Shown: in pieces, positions 15,716-23,510 of the stretch | Layout of the letters: every line of letters begins with the position of its first letter | How positions within the stretch are numbered: the first letter of the stretch is position 1 | NCBI GenBank assembly: GCA_900552455.1 | Contig: URZX01000025.1 | Coordinates: 1 to 36,244, forward strand | Length of the DNA stretch: 36,244 nt | Direction: 5' to 3' | DNA from: an uncultured Peptococcaceae bacterium | GTDB taxonomy: Bacteria > Bacillota > Peptococcia > Peptococcales > Peptococcaceae | The notes under the pieces: model-generated | Told to the model about the DNA's origin: nothing | What the model saw: the letters and a program-made list of their open reading frames with translations, nothing else | Databases searched by the model: none | Position numbers and translations under genes: made by a program

Positions 15716-16612
15716 TTACTGAAAGGTTTCGCTTTCGATGAATTTGAGGAATTCCTCTGCTGCCTGGGTTTTGAATTTTTTCTTGTGATAGACGATGCGG
15801 AAGCGGCGCTTGAATTCGTCTTCCTTGATCTTGACCATGGCGAGATTGCCCATTTTGAGGTCGTCCTTGATGGCCCAGCGGGATACGATGGTGAAGCCGT
15901 AGCCGTTGCGCACGGCGCTCTTGATGGCGTTGGTGCTGCCGAGGCGCATCATGACGTTGAGATTGTTTGGCGAAAATCCGGCGGCTTTGAGATGCTGCTC
16001 GATCTCGGCGCGGGTGCCGGAGCCTTTCTCGCGGGAAATGTATGGATACTGGTCGAGCTCAAAGATGGAGATGGATTCGAGCTTGCTCCACGGATGGTCG
16101 ACGCTGGTGATGACGACGAGCTCATCATCGAGGAATGGGATGCTCTCGAGGTCTTTGTCGACGGGTGGCCCTTCGACGAGGCCGATGTCGAGGCTGGTGT
16201 CGTGGATGGCCATTTCGATCTCGTCGGAGTTGGCGACTTCAAGGCTCAGGGTAACTTTTGGATAATGCTTCTTGAAGTTGCCAAGGATGTACGGCGCGAT
16301 GTATTCACCGATGGTGATGCTGGCGCCGATACGCAGTCGTCCGAGGATGGTGTTGTTGAGCTCCTGCATGTCTTTTTCCAGGCTGGCCTGCATGTCGCTC
16401 ATTTCAGTGGCGTACTTATAGAGCAGTTCGCCTGCTTCAGTGAGGATGATGTTGCGGCTAACGCGGTCGAACAGACGGGTGCCATAGTGTTCTTCGAGCA
16501 TCTGGATCTGGAAGCTGACGGCCGGTTGTGTGAGAAACAGTGCCTTAGCGGCCTTGGAAAAGCTTTTCTTTTCCACGACCATCAAAAACACACGAATACT
16601 ATCATTTAACAT
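15716..16612 (-). CDS. LysR-family regulator, downstream tandem copy
   Basis: A 298-residue LysR-type transcription factor. The N-terminal winged helix-turn-helix (1-65) is SFSKAAKALFLTQPAVSFQI; the effector-binding domain (about 90-295) is of the CysB/CysL subclass. It is clearly a paralogue of the gene just upstream: the same start (ML-DS-VF), matching helix-turn-helix, IGAS-GEY, LDIGLVE and SRWA segments throughout. Fifteen bases separate the genes and the ribosome binding site AAGGAGGGAG overlaps the stop of the upstream copy. No divergent target gene lies alongside, so the regulon is unknown; a sulfur- or selenium-metabolism role would fit the subclass but is inference. Confidence 0.93.
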   Translation of the reverse strand: MLNDSIRVFLMVVEKKSFSKAAKALFLTQPAVSFQIQMLEEHYGTRLFDRVSRNIILTEAGELLYKYATEMSDMQASLEKDMQELNNTILGRLRIGASITIGEYIAPYILGNFKKHYPKVTLSLEVANSDEIEMAIHDTSLDIGLVEGPPVDKDLESIPFLDDELVVITSVDHPWSKLESISIFELDQYPYISREKGSGTRAEIEQHLKAAGFSPNNLNVMMRLGSTNAIKSAVRNGYGFTIVSRWAIKDDLKMGNLAMVKIKEDEFKRRFRIVYHKKKFKTQAAEEFLKFIESETFQ

Positions 16613-16627
16613 GGACGTTCTCCCTCC

Positions 16628-17542
16628 TTAAAAATGCTCGTAGATTTCTTTTTCGGTGACTTCACCGAGATAGCGGATGAATTTGTTGCAGGCTTCAGAC
16701 TCGAAATTGCCCTGGTTGAGGATGATGCTGAATGGGCGCTCGAGCTTGAGGTCTTTGATGTGCACGGTATGAGCGATGCCGGCCTGTTCGAGGTCGCGCA
16801 CAGCCCAGCGGGACATGACGGCGACGCCGAGTCCGTTGATGATGGCGCTCTTGATGGAGGTGATGCTGCCGATCTCCATGATGACGTTGAGGTCTTCGAC
16901 GTCAAATTCTGCATCGATGAGGGCCTGTTCGAAAACGAGGCGGCTGCCGGAGCCGGCTTCGCGGATGATGAACGGTTCACCCTTGAGCTCGGAGACGGAG
17001 ATCTCCTGGGTGTCGGCCCAGCGATGATCCTTTGGTACGACGAGCACGAGCTCATCGCTCAGGATGTTCTGGAAGAAAAGCTCCTTGTGGCGAATCTCAG
17101 ATTCGACGAGGCCGATGTCGAGATAACGGCCCATGACCTTTTCTTCGACGTGCTTGGTGTTGTAGATCTCGAGGGTGACATCTACGTCTGGATAATCTTC
17201 CTTGAATTTGCAGATGACGTACGGCAGCACGTATTCACCAACGGTGCGGCTGGCGCCGATCATAAGCTGGCCCTTGACGTGGCCGGTGAGCTGCTGCATC
17301 TTGCGTTCGAGCTCGGACTGCAGGTCGTTCATGGAGAGGGCATACTCGAGCAGGAGTTCGCCGGTCTCGGTGAGCTTGACATGTCGGTTGATGCGGTCAA
17401 AAAGCTTGGTCTGATAATACTGCTCGAGGGTCTGGATCTGGAAACTGATCGCGGGCTGAGTCAGGTTCAGCGCTTTTGCCGCTTTGGAAAAGTTTTTCTT
17501 ATCCGCTACGGTGATAAAAACTTTTAAACTATCACTAAGCAA
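16628..17542 (-). CDS. LysR-family regulator, upstream tandem copy
   Basis: A 304-residue LysR-type regulator: helix-turn-helix NFSKAAKALNLTQPAISFQI at 17-36, helical linker to about 88, then a two-lobed effector domain (LMIGASRTVGEYVLP, YLDIGLVESEI, DELVLVVPKDH, SRWAVRDL). It starts with TTG at 17540-17542, preceded at 7 bases by GAGGAGG. The start lies 13 bases after the RluA-family gene, whose stop overlaps the Shine-Dalgarno region, so it is read as part of a long minus-strand transcript rather than as a divergent autoregulated LysR gene. Its closest relative in the window is the next gene. The ligand cannot be told. Confidence 0.93.
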   Translation of the reverse strand: MLSDSLKVFITVADKKNFSKAAKALNLTQPAISFQIQTLEQYYQTKLFDRINRHVKLTETGELLLEYALSMNDLQSELERKMQQLTGHVKGQLMIGASRTVGEYVLPYVICKFKEDYPDVDVTLEIYNTKHVEEKVMGRYLDIGLVESEIRHKELFFQNILSDELVLVVPKDHRWADTQEISVSELKGEPFIIREAGSGSRLVFEQALIDAEFDVEDLNVIMEIGSITSIKSAIINGLGVAVMSRWAVRDLEQAGIAHTVHIKDLKLERPFSIILNQGNFESEACNKFIRYLGEVTEKEIYEHF

Positions 17543-17555
17543 GTTGATTCCTCCT

Positions 17556-18461
17556 CTACTTCATCATTTGTATGCGTGTTACGGCTTTTTTGAATATCTC
17601 CGGGGGGCTGCCGACGGCTTCGATGGTCGCTCCTGTGATGGGGTGCGTGAATCTGAGCCGCAGTGCATGCAGGGCCTGCCCGCGAAAGCCGAAGATGTTT
17701 TTTCCTTCGCCATAGAGGTCGTCCCCGATGAGAGGATGACCGATGGACGCCATATGCACGCGGATCTGGTGCGTGCGTCCTGTTTCCAGGCGGAAGCGCA
17801 TCAGGGCGTAGGCGTCGTTTTGGTAAACACATACATAATGGGTGATCGCTTCCTGACCGCCCTCTTGGACGACGGTCCGTTTTGTGCCATGGGCATAATC
17901 GTGGGCGATGGGTGCATCGATGGTGCCGCTTGTTGTTGCGAAGGGATGTGCGGCGATGCCGATGTACTCGCGCACGATGCGGTGTTCTGCGAGCTGGACA
18001 TAGAGTTTTTCGTGAACGTGGTCGTTTTTGGCGACGAGTACGAGCCCGGAGGTGTCGCGATCGATGCGATGCACGATGCCTGGGCGTTCTTTGCCGCAAA
18101 ACTCGGAGAGTGTGGTGTATGCGAGCAAGCCACCTGCGAGGGTGGGCTCGCTGGTGTCACGAGCTGGATAGACGAGCAGGTGACGGGGTTTGTTGACGAT
18201 GAGCAGGTATGGATCCTCATAGACGATGTCGAGGTCCATGGGAACAGGTGTGGGACGGCGGTCCTCTTCTGCAAGAACGAGCTGACCAGCCTGCGCGATC
18301 TTGGCGCCGGCTTTGCGCAGGGGCTTGCCATCCAGGCTGACGAGCCCTTTTTCGACACGCTGCTTGAAAGCGGAGCGCGAAAGGTCGCTGTTTTCGGCGA
18401 CCCACTGGTCGAGGCGCTGGCCTTTGGCGTCAGCTGGTATGATGAGTGTCTGGATTGCCAT
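17556..18461 (-). CDS. rluD: RluA-family rRNA pseudouridine synthase
   Basis: A 301-residue pseudouridine synthase of the RluA/RluD family, which isomerises uridines in 23S rRNA (or tRNA). N-terminal S4 RNA-binding domain (about 10-70, RLDQWVAENSDLSRSAFKQR) and catalytic domain (about 80-290) with the signature GIVHRIDRDTSGLVLVAKN containing the catalytic Asp, plus RLETGRTHQIRVHMASIGHP. The ATG at 18459-18461 is preferred over an upstream TTG because AGGGGGG lies 5 bases before it. It overlaps the end of lspA by 32 bases. Following lspA is the usual place of the B. subtilis homologue ylyB. The exact target base is uncertain, so the rluD name is by family only. Confidence 0.92.
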   Translation of the reverse strand: MAIQTLIIPADAKGQRLDQWVAENSDLSRSAFKQRVEKGLVSLDGKPLRKAGAKIAQAGQLVLAEEDRRPTPVPMDLDIVYEDPYLLIVNKPRHLLVYPARDTSEPTLAGGLLAYTTLSEFCGKERPGIVHRIDRDTSGLVLVAKNDHVHEKLYVQLAEHRIVREYIGIAAHPFATTSGTIDAPIAHDYAHGTKRTVVQEGGQEAITHYVCVYQNDAYALMRFRLETGRTHQIRVHMASIGHPLIGDDLYGEGKNIFGFRGQALHALRLRFTHPITGATIEAVGSPPEIFKKAVTRIQMMK

Positions 18462-18909
18462 CCTTTCCCCCCTGGTCAAACAAAAGATACAGGACCAAAC
18501 ATGCGAATCCTACACAGACGGCGATGTCAGCGACGTTGAAAATGGGCCAGACGCGAAGGTCGAACATATCGGTGACGGACGCTTTGCTGGCGCGATCAAT
18601 GATGTTGCCGAGGGCGCCGCTCACAACGAGCGCGAGGCCGTAGTGCAGCCAGAGCGAGGCGCTTCGCTCCTTCCATGCGAAGACGGCAAGCCCTGCGAGC
18701 ACGACGAGGCTGACGATGATGAAGATCTCTGTGTGTCCGGAGAAAAGCCCGAAGGCGACGCCGGTGTTTTCGATGTAGGTCAGGTGAAAAATGTCGGGAA
18801 TAACGGGAATGCTCTGGCCGAGGCTCATTTCGCTGCGCACGACGGCTTTGCTCCACTGATCGATCCCGAGCAAGAATACAGCCAATAGATAAGGCACTAT
18901 GCGTTTCAT
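18430..18909 (-). CDS. lspA: Lipoprotein signal peptidase (signal peptidase II)
   Basis: A 159-residue inner-membrane aspartyl protease that removes signal peptides from diacylglyceryl-modified prolipoproteins. Four membrane segments. Conserved motifs: GIDQWSK near 15, ENTGVAFG near 47, GNIIDR near 101 and FNVAD near 123, the last two carrying the catalytic Asp pair. No Shine-Dalgarno sequence is visible before the ATG at 18907-18909; the stop of the upstream DUF5665 gene is 4 bases away, so translation is probably coupled. The hydrophilic tail after the last segment (GGKDGNPDTHH) is encoded in the overlap with the RluA gene. Confidence 0.97.
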   Translation of the reverse strand: MKRIVPYLLAVFLLGIDQWSKAVVRSEMSLGQSIPVIPDIFHLTYIENTGVAFGLFSGHTEIFIIVSLVVLAGLAVFAWKERSASLWLHYGLALVVSGALGNIIDRASKASVTDMFDLRVWPIFNVADIAVCVGFACLVLYLLFDQGGKDGNPDTHHTS

Positions 18910-18913
18910 TGGT

Positions 18914-19318
18914 TTAATCGTTGTATGGCAGTCCTGTTACGGAATAGCTTTGCACGAGTCCCAGCAGATCTGCGAGCCATTTGCTGATGCCTGGCAGATT
19001 GGCGGAGATGATCTCCTGCGCGACGAACACGAAGAGCGCGAGTACGAGCGCAAGCCCGATGGTCATGCCTAAGCCGCGCGCGAGGCCGATGAGAAAATTC
19101 ATTCCGAGAAGCCGCCACGGCTTGTTGAGATACATGGCGTATTCTTCAAGCCGGGCGTGCTCCATGGCGTCGATCATCTGCTGCTGTTTGGTCTTTTTTG
19201 CTTTCACATGGTAGCGGTGACCGGTTGGGCGCTTGAGCTGGAGCTTTTTGAGCGCGCTCTTGGCCTGAGCAGGTGTCGGCGCTTTGGACTGCCTGGATGG
19301 GTGTGAGTTTTTTTCCAT
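18914..19318 (-). CDS. DUF5665 family small membrane protein
   Basis: A 134-residue protein. The basic N-terminal region (1-45, many Lys/Arg/Gln) is followed by a conserved segment ARLEEYAMYLNKPWRLLGMN and then a strongly hydrophobic stretch (about 70-105, one or two membrane passes: GLARGLGMTIGLALVLALFV). The EYxxYLxxPWRLxxxN pattern is the DUF5665 signature. Function is unknown. It sits between DUF711 and lspA in a dense run; the ribosome binding site is weak (GGGGTCCTT). Confidence 0.8.
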   Translation of the reverse strand: MEKNSHPSRQSKAPTPAQAKSALKKLQLKRPTGHRYHVKAKKTKQQQMIDAMEHARLEEYAMYLNKPWRLLGMNFLIGLARGLGMTIGLALVLALFVFVAQEIISANLPGISKWLADLLGLVQSYSVTGLPYND

Positions 19319-19339
19319 AAGGACCCCATTTTTCTGTGG

Positions 19340-20707
19340 TTAGTTGTTGAGGGCGTGGATTGGCGCTGGAATACGCCCGCCACGCTGGGCGAAAATTTTT
19401 GACGAGAATGGGTGTACGTCCATGATTGGCGCACGTCCCAAAAGGCCGCCAAACTCGACCATTTCGCCGACGCCTTTTCCTGGAACAGGGATGACGCGGA
19501 CGGCGGTGGTCTTTTTGTTGATCATGCCGATGGCTGCTTCGTCGGCGATCATGGCGGTGATGGTCTCTGCCGGGGTATCGCCAGGGATGGCGACCATATC
19601 GATGCCGACGGAGCAGACGCAAGTCATGGCCTCGAGCTTGTCATAGCTGAGGCTGCCTTCCTTGGCGGCTGCGATCATGCCGGCGTCTTCGCTAACTGGG
19701 ATAAACGCACCGGAGAGGCCGCCGACATGGCTGGATGCCATGGCGCCGCCTTTTTTAACGGCGTCGTTGAGCATAGCCAGCGCGGCGGTGGTGCCGTGGG
19801 TGCCGCATTTTTCGAGGCCGACGGCTTCGAGGATGTCGGCAACGGAGTCACCGATGGCGGCGGTTGGCGCCAGCGAGAGATCGACGATGCCAAATGGCAC
19901 GCCGAGGCGGCGCGCGGCTTCCTGGCCGACCATTTCGCCGGAGCGGGTGATCTTGAAGGCCATGCGCTTGATGAGTTCGGCGAGTTCGTCAAATGGCAGG
20001 TTGTCGCGGCCTTTTACGGCGTTCAAAACAACGCCTGGACCGCTGACGCCGACGGAAAGGCAGCATTCGCCTTCACCGACGCCGTAAAACGCACCTGCCA
20101 TGAATGGGTTGTCTTCCACAGCGTTGCAGAATGCGACAAATTTGGCGCATCCAAGGGCATCCTGATCGGCTGTAAGCTCGGCGGTTTCCTTTATGACGCG
20201 GCCTAAGATGGCGGCGGCATCCATGTTGATGCCGGCTTTGCTGGAGCCGATATTGACGGAGGAGCAAACGACATCGGTGGTGGCAAGGGCTTCCGGAATG
20301 GTGTCAAGGAATTCGCGCTCTGCCTTTGTCATGCCCTTCTGCACGAGGGCGCCGTAGCCGCCGAGAAAATCGACGCCGACTTCTTTGGCGGCGCGGTCGA
20401 GCGTGCGGGCGATGGCGAGGTAGTCGCGGTCTGCGCAGGCTTCGCCGATCATGGAAATTGGCGTCACGGAGATGCGCTTGTTGACGATTGGAATACCAAA
20501 TTCCTTGCTGATGGCCTCTGCAGTTGGCACGAGATTTTCGGCCATGGTGGTGATCTTGTCGTAGATCTTGCGGCAGGTGGTCTCAGTGGATTCGGACACG
20601 CAATCCTTCAGAGAAATGCCCATGGTGGTGGTACGGATGTCGAGGTTCTCCTCGGCGATCATGTGGATCGTCTGAAAAATATCCGATGAATTCATTGAAA
20701 ATGACAT
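19340..20707 (-). CDS. PFL/DUF711 family protein (UPF0210)
   Basis: A 455-residue cytosolic protein of the DUF711 family, with a glycyl-radical/PFL-like barrel fold by the family name but no proven reaction. Family segments seen: [14 protein letters not shown] near the start, [53 protein letters not shown] and [13 protein letters not shown] at the end. The ATG at 20705-20707 follows GGAGAACGAACA. It lies 14 bases after a small ACT-domain gene; this pair is conserved together in many Firmicutes, which suggests that the ACT protein senses a ligand and controls or assists it (inference). Confidence 0.93.
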   Translation of the reverse strand: MSFSMNSSDIFQTIHMIAEENLDIRTTTMGISLKDCVSESTETTCRKIYDKITTMAENLVPTAEAISKEFGIPIVNKRISVTPISMIGEACADRDYLAIARTLDRAAKEVGVDFLGGYGALVQKGMTKAEREFLDTIPEALATTDVVCSSVNIGSSKAGINMDAAAILGRVIKETAELTADQDALGCAKFVAFCNAVEDNPFMAGAFYGVGEGECCLSVGVSGPGVVLNAVKGRDNLPFDELAELIKRMAFKITRSGEMVGQEAARRLGVPFGIVDLSLAPTAAIGDSVADILEAVGLEKCGTHGTTAALAMLNDAVKKGGAMASSHVGGLSGAFIPVSEDAGMIAAAKEGSLSYDKLEAMTCVCSVGIDMVAIPGDTPAETITAMIADEAAIGMINKKTTAVRVIPVPGKGVGEMVEFGGLLGRAPIMDVHPFSSKIFAQRGGRIPAPIHALNN

Positions 20708-20721
20708 TGTTCGTTCTCCAA

Positions 20722-21006
20722 TCAAACCTGATGCATGAATTTGAAAATGTCCTCATGCTGGCAGCGTACTTCGAGACCGATCTCCTTGCCGACGCGCGCA
20801 CATTCGTCGACGAGCTCCTGCAGGGAGATGTTGCACTCGCTGATATCTACAAGCATGATCATGTTAAAGAAGCCATCGAGGATCGTCTGGCTGATATCCA
20901 GCACGTTGACGTCGTGCTCGAAGAGCATGGCGGTGACGTTGGCGATGATGCCCTTTTTGTCATAACCGGTGACGGTGATGACGGCTTTCTGCTGTGGGGT
21001 TGTCAT
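20722..21006 (-). CDS. ACT-domain protein (UPF0237)
   Basis: A 94-residue protein consisting of a single ACT domain plus a second helix-strand unit, the GcvR-like UPF0237 family. [40 protein letters not shown] and [19 protein letters not shown] are typical. ACT domains bind amino acids or similar small ligands. The start is 2 bases after the stop of the upstream CBS gene, and DUF711 follows. Regulatory partner of DUF711 is the likely role; the ligand is unknown. Confidence 0.93.
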   Translation of the reverse strand: MTTPQQKAVITVTGYDKKGIIANVTAMLFEHDVNVLDISQTILDGFFNMIMLVDISECNISLQELVDECARVGKEIGLEVRCQHEDIFKFMHQV

Positions 21007-21008
21007 GA

Positions 21009-21488
21009 TTACTTCTGTTCTCCTTGTTTCTTTTCGTGATAATTGATGATGTAACGGATGATGTTGTGGCGGCTGACCATACCGACGAGCTTGCCGTCTT
21101 CGATGACAGGCAGCTTTTTGATGCGCTTCTTGCCGAGGGTGCGGGCCACTTCGTCAACGGTTTCATCTGGCTCTGCGCCGATGATCTTGGTGGTGGCGAG
21201 CTCCATAACGTTGATGCGCAAGAGATCGTCGAGCTTCTGGTCGAAGGATTCGGAATCGTACCATACGGTGATGAAGCTGGTCATATCGATGATACGTGGA
21301 TCCTGCTTGGCGATGAATTTCATGATGTCGCCGTCGCTGATAAAGCCAACAACCTCCATGTCCTTGTTGACGATCGGCACACCGCTGATCTTTTTGTCCA
21401 CGAGGGTTCTCAGTACGGTAGCGATATCGTCCTCTTCATGCGCAAAGTATACATCTTTCTCCATAATATTGCGGATTGCTTCGCTCAT
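21009..21488 (-). CDS. Two-CBS-domain protein, first gene of the ACT-DUF711 operon
   Basis: A 159-residue CBS pair: repeat one about 5-58 (IMEKDVYFAHEEDDIATVLR, ISGVPIVNKDMEVVGFISDG), a helical insert of about 35 residues (SFITVWYDSESFDQKLDDLL), repeat two about 95-148 (TKIIGAEPDETVDEVARTLG, IKKLPVIEDGKLVGMVSRHN). It probably senses adenosine nucleotides. The ATG at 21486-21488 lies 9 bases after AAGGAGG; the ATG at 21497 abuts the Shine-Dalgarno sequence and is rejected. It shares layout, including the insert between repeats, with the CBS gene upstream of thrE. Confidence 0.9.
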   Translation of the reverse strand: MSEAIRNIMEKDVYFAHEEDDIATVLRTLVDKKISGVPIVNKDMEVVGFISDGDIMKFIAKQDPRIIDMTSFITVWYDSESFDQKLDDLLRINVMELATTKIIGAEPDETVDEVARTLGKKRIKKLPVIEDGKLVGMVSRHNIIRYIINYHEKKQGEQK

Positions 21489-21626
21489 TCTTCTCATCCT
21501 CCTTAAAGATTTACAGCTAGTTAAAAGCTTAGCGATTTACAGCAAAATATTTATGGCAGCTATTGCTTGCCCGAAAGAGCATTGACTTCCAGGCAGCCGC
21601 AGTCATGCATTTTTAAATCAATTTTC

Positions 21627-21655
21627 ATTATAAATCAACACACAGGGAAATTCAA
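21627..21655 (-). promoter_or_regulatory. Promoter of the eight-gene CBS-to-LysR operon
   Basis: On the minus strand TTGAAT (21650-21655) and consensus TATAAT (21627-21632) with a 17-bp spacer. The predicted leader is about 130 nt; I see no clear terminator or named riboswitch in it. The 300-bp gap 21489-21788 holds only this promoter, the leader and the trxB terminator. Confidence 0.8.
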
Positions 21656-21717
21656 TAACTTGCGACAAATTCCCGCAGAAATATGTTCTCTGCGCGCGTG
21701 GCACCATCGCTGCATCA

Positions 21718-21755
21718 AAAAAAGCATGCGCTGATTTATACAGACGCATGCTTTT
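21718..21755 (-). terminator. Terminator of trxB
   Basis: AAAAGCATGCG and CGCATGCTTTT form a perfect 11-bp stem with a 14-nt loop, then a long T-run on the minus strand, 34 bp past the trxB stop. Confidence 0.9.
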
Positions 21756-21788
21756 CTCTCGTTATAAAAATGCTTGATGGGCGAAAAA

Positions 21789-22985
21789 TTATAAGGTTTC
21801 AGCGGTGACTTCGCGCTTTACTTCGCCGCCGACGAGCTCGAGGATCTTGGCTGGCTGGTTTTCATCGAGAACGATGTCAAACTTCTTGGCCAGGGTCTTC
21901 TTGCGCATGTAGTCGACTTCGACGAACATGTGGTCGCCGGTTTCAGCGTTTTTCGCTTCAACTGCCTGGATGGCTTCGAGGCTGCCGGCATATTCCTGGC
22001 TCCAGAATGCGAGGAGCACTGGCTTGTCGCTGCCGAGCACGCGGGTGTTGAAATCCTTCAGCTCTTCGATGTAGCGTTCAGCAGCGGTGGCTGCGATGGC
22101 GCCATCAGCAGCGGAGGTAACAACCTGGCGCAGGTATTTGTCGCGCACGTCGCCGACTGCGTAAACGCCTTCGAGGTTGGTTTCCATGCGGTCGTTGGTT
22201 GGGATGTAGCCGCGGCCGTTGAATGCAAGGCCGGTTTCGGTCAGGCCCTTGGTTTCAGGCACCTGGCCAACGAAGAAGAACACGCCTTCGCAAGGAATGT
22301 CGGTGAGCTCGCCAGTCTTGGAGTTCTTGACCTGCAGACCGGTGACTTCGTCTTCGCCGAGGATGGCTGCTGGGGACGAATTCCAGACGAATTTGAGCTT
22401 AGGATGTGCGAATGCTTTTTCAGCAGCAACCTTGTTGCAGTCGAGCACGCCTTCGTCGTGGAGCACGATGATGGTGACTTCGCTGGCAAATTTGGCGATG
22501 AACATACTTTCTTCAATGGCCTGGTCGCCGCTGCCGATGACGCAGACGCGCTGATCCTGGAAGAATTCAGCGTCGCAGGTTGCGCAGTAGGCAACGCCCA
22601 TGCCAGCAAGTTCTTTTTCGCCAGGAATGCCGAGGATGCGGGCGCTGGTGCCGGTAGCGATGATGATCGCTGGAGCGGTGTAGGTATTTTTACGGGTCTT
22701 GACGACCTTGTTTTCACCTTCGAGGATGACTTCTTTTGGGGTTTCCTTGGTGATGGTGCAGCCGAATTTTTCAGCGTGCTGACGCATGGTGTCGGTCAGT
22801 TCTGGACCGGTGGTGGAGAGGAAACCAGGATAGTTTACGATTTCGCGGGTCGTTTCAGCACGGCCGCCGATGGTCCCCTTCTCGATGATCAACGTGTTCA
22901 AACGCGCGCGGCCACCGTAGATACCAGCAGCAAGCCCAGCAGGGCCGCCGCCCAGGATAATCAAATCGTAATTCATTTCACTCAT
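21789..22985 (-). CDS. trxB: Thioredoxin reductase-like flavoprotein with a C-terminal thioredoxin-fold tail
   Basis: A 398-residue flavoprotein. Residues 1-310 are a low-molecular-weight thioredoxin reductase: FAD site LGGGPAGLAAG (11-21), redox-active CATC at 134-137, nucleotide loop GSGDQA (151-156) and FAD-binding YAVGDVRDKYLRQVVTSAADG (275-295, two stretches). The NADPH 2'-phosphate motif HRRxxxR is missing: the place reads VLHDEGV (174-180). NADH or ferredoxin could be the donor, as known for some clostridial enzymes. Residues about 312-398 look like a thioredoxin fold (KPVLLAFWSQEYAGS), but the WCxxC active site is replaced by WSQEY, so this tail has no dithiol. ATG at 22983-22985 follows GGAGGTTCGAAAAA. 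It stands alone with its own promoter and terminator; no thioredoxin gene is adjacent. Confidence 0.9.
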   Translation of the reverse strand: MSEMNYDLIILGGGPAGLAAGIYGGRARLNTLIIEKGTIGGRAETTREIVNYPGFLSTTGPELTDTMRQHAEKFGCTITKETPKEVILEGENKVVKTRKNTYTAPAIIIATGTSARILGIPGEKELAGMGVAYCATCDAEFFQDQRVCVIGSGDQAIEESMFIAKFASEVTIIVLHDEGVLDCNKVAAEKAFAHPKLKFVWNSSPAAILGEDEVTGLQVKNSKTGELTDIPCEGVFFFVGQVPETKGLTETGLAFNGRGYIPTNDRMETNLEGVYAVGDVRDKYLRQVVTSAADGAIAATAAERYIEELKDFNTRVLGSDKPVLLAFWSQEYAGSLEAIQAVEAKNAETGDHMFVEVDYMRKKTLAKKFDIVLDENQPAKILELVGGEVKREVTAETL

Positions 22986-23028
22986 TTTTTCGAACCTCCA
23001 AAATAATTCTGTTCTAAAAGACAAATTT

Positions 23029-23037
23029 ATTCTAGCA
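23029..23037 (-). promoter_or_regulatory. Possible extended -10 promoter of trxB
   Basis: On the minus strand TGCTAGAAT is an extended -10 element about 45 bp before the trxB start; no convincing -35 is seen. The 309-bp gap 22986-23294 otherwise holds AT-rich sequence (23100-23150) and the terminator of the next operon. Confidence 0.4.
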
Positions 23038-23206
23038 ATAATCACAGAGAGCGAGTAGCCAAAATATGACTATTTTCAAGAAAATCACGTCGCTGTGTTT
23101 CGCTTAAATGATAAATTAGTAATTTTTAATGATTAATGCAGGAATGCTTTGTCGCTTACGCGCCAAAGCAAATAATTTTTTGTGGACTGTGTAGCTCCGC
23201 TGATAA

Positions 23207-23258
23207 AATAAAAAGGTTTTTGACAGGTGGCTTGCCAGCGGCGTCCTGCCAAAAACCT
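23207..23258 (-). terminator. Terminator of the valS-tat operon
   Basis: AGGTTTTTGRCAGG arms (23214-23227 and 23245-23258) pair with one mismatch over 14 bp; the loop carries a smaller TGGC-TT-GCCA hairpin. TTTTTATTTTAT follows on the minus strand. Confidence 0.85.
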
Positions 23259-23294
23259 ACTACTATTGATCACTACTCATTTACAACACCTTGC

Positions 23295-23510
23295 TCAAAT
23301 TGCCTGCACGACGATCTTGTTCATCTGCTCGAGCTCGAGCTCGATCTGTGAATAGCCGAACTGGACGATGCTCTGCAGGGCTTTTTTGAGGACGACGACG
23401 CTCATGCCTTTGTAGGCGCCGATCTCGTCGGAGATGCGGGTATCGTCGACGGAGACGATCTCGTAGATCTCTCCTTCTGCTGCTTCATTCAGTCGAAACA
23501 ATTTACTCAT
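23295..23510 (-). CDS. Small FeoA-like protein
   Basis: A 71-residue soluble protein. The order of predicted strands and the pattern EGEIYEIVSVDDTR, IGAYKGMSVVVLKKAL and IELELEQMNKIVVQ resemble FeoA/SH3-like beta-barrels, but no iron-transport gene (feoB) is near. The family call is tentative. The ATG at 23508-23510 lies inside the end of the PRC-barrel gene (8-base overlap), so its production is tied to that gene. It is last in the operon. Confidence 0.6.
   Translation of the reverse strand: MSKLFRLNEAAEGEIYEIVSVDDTRISDEIGAYKGMSVVVLKKALQSIVQFGYSQIELELEQMNKIVVQAI

Noticed and set aside
23100..23150. AT-rich block upstream of trxB as a riboswitch or repeat
   Set aside because: The repeats are imperfect and no known aptamer pattern is visible.
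23136..23351. Small plus-strand ORF of 71 codons between trxB and the FeoA-like gene
   Set aside because: It spans a clear minus-strand terminator and part of the FeoA-like gene, and has no ribosome binding site.
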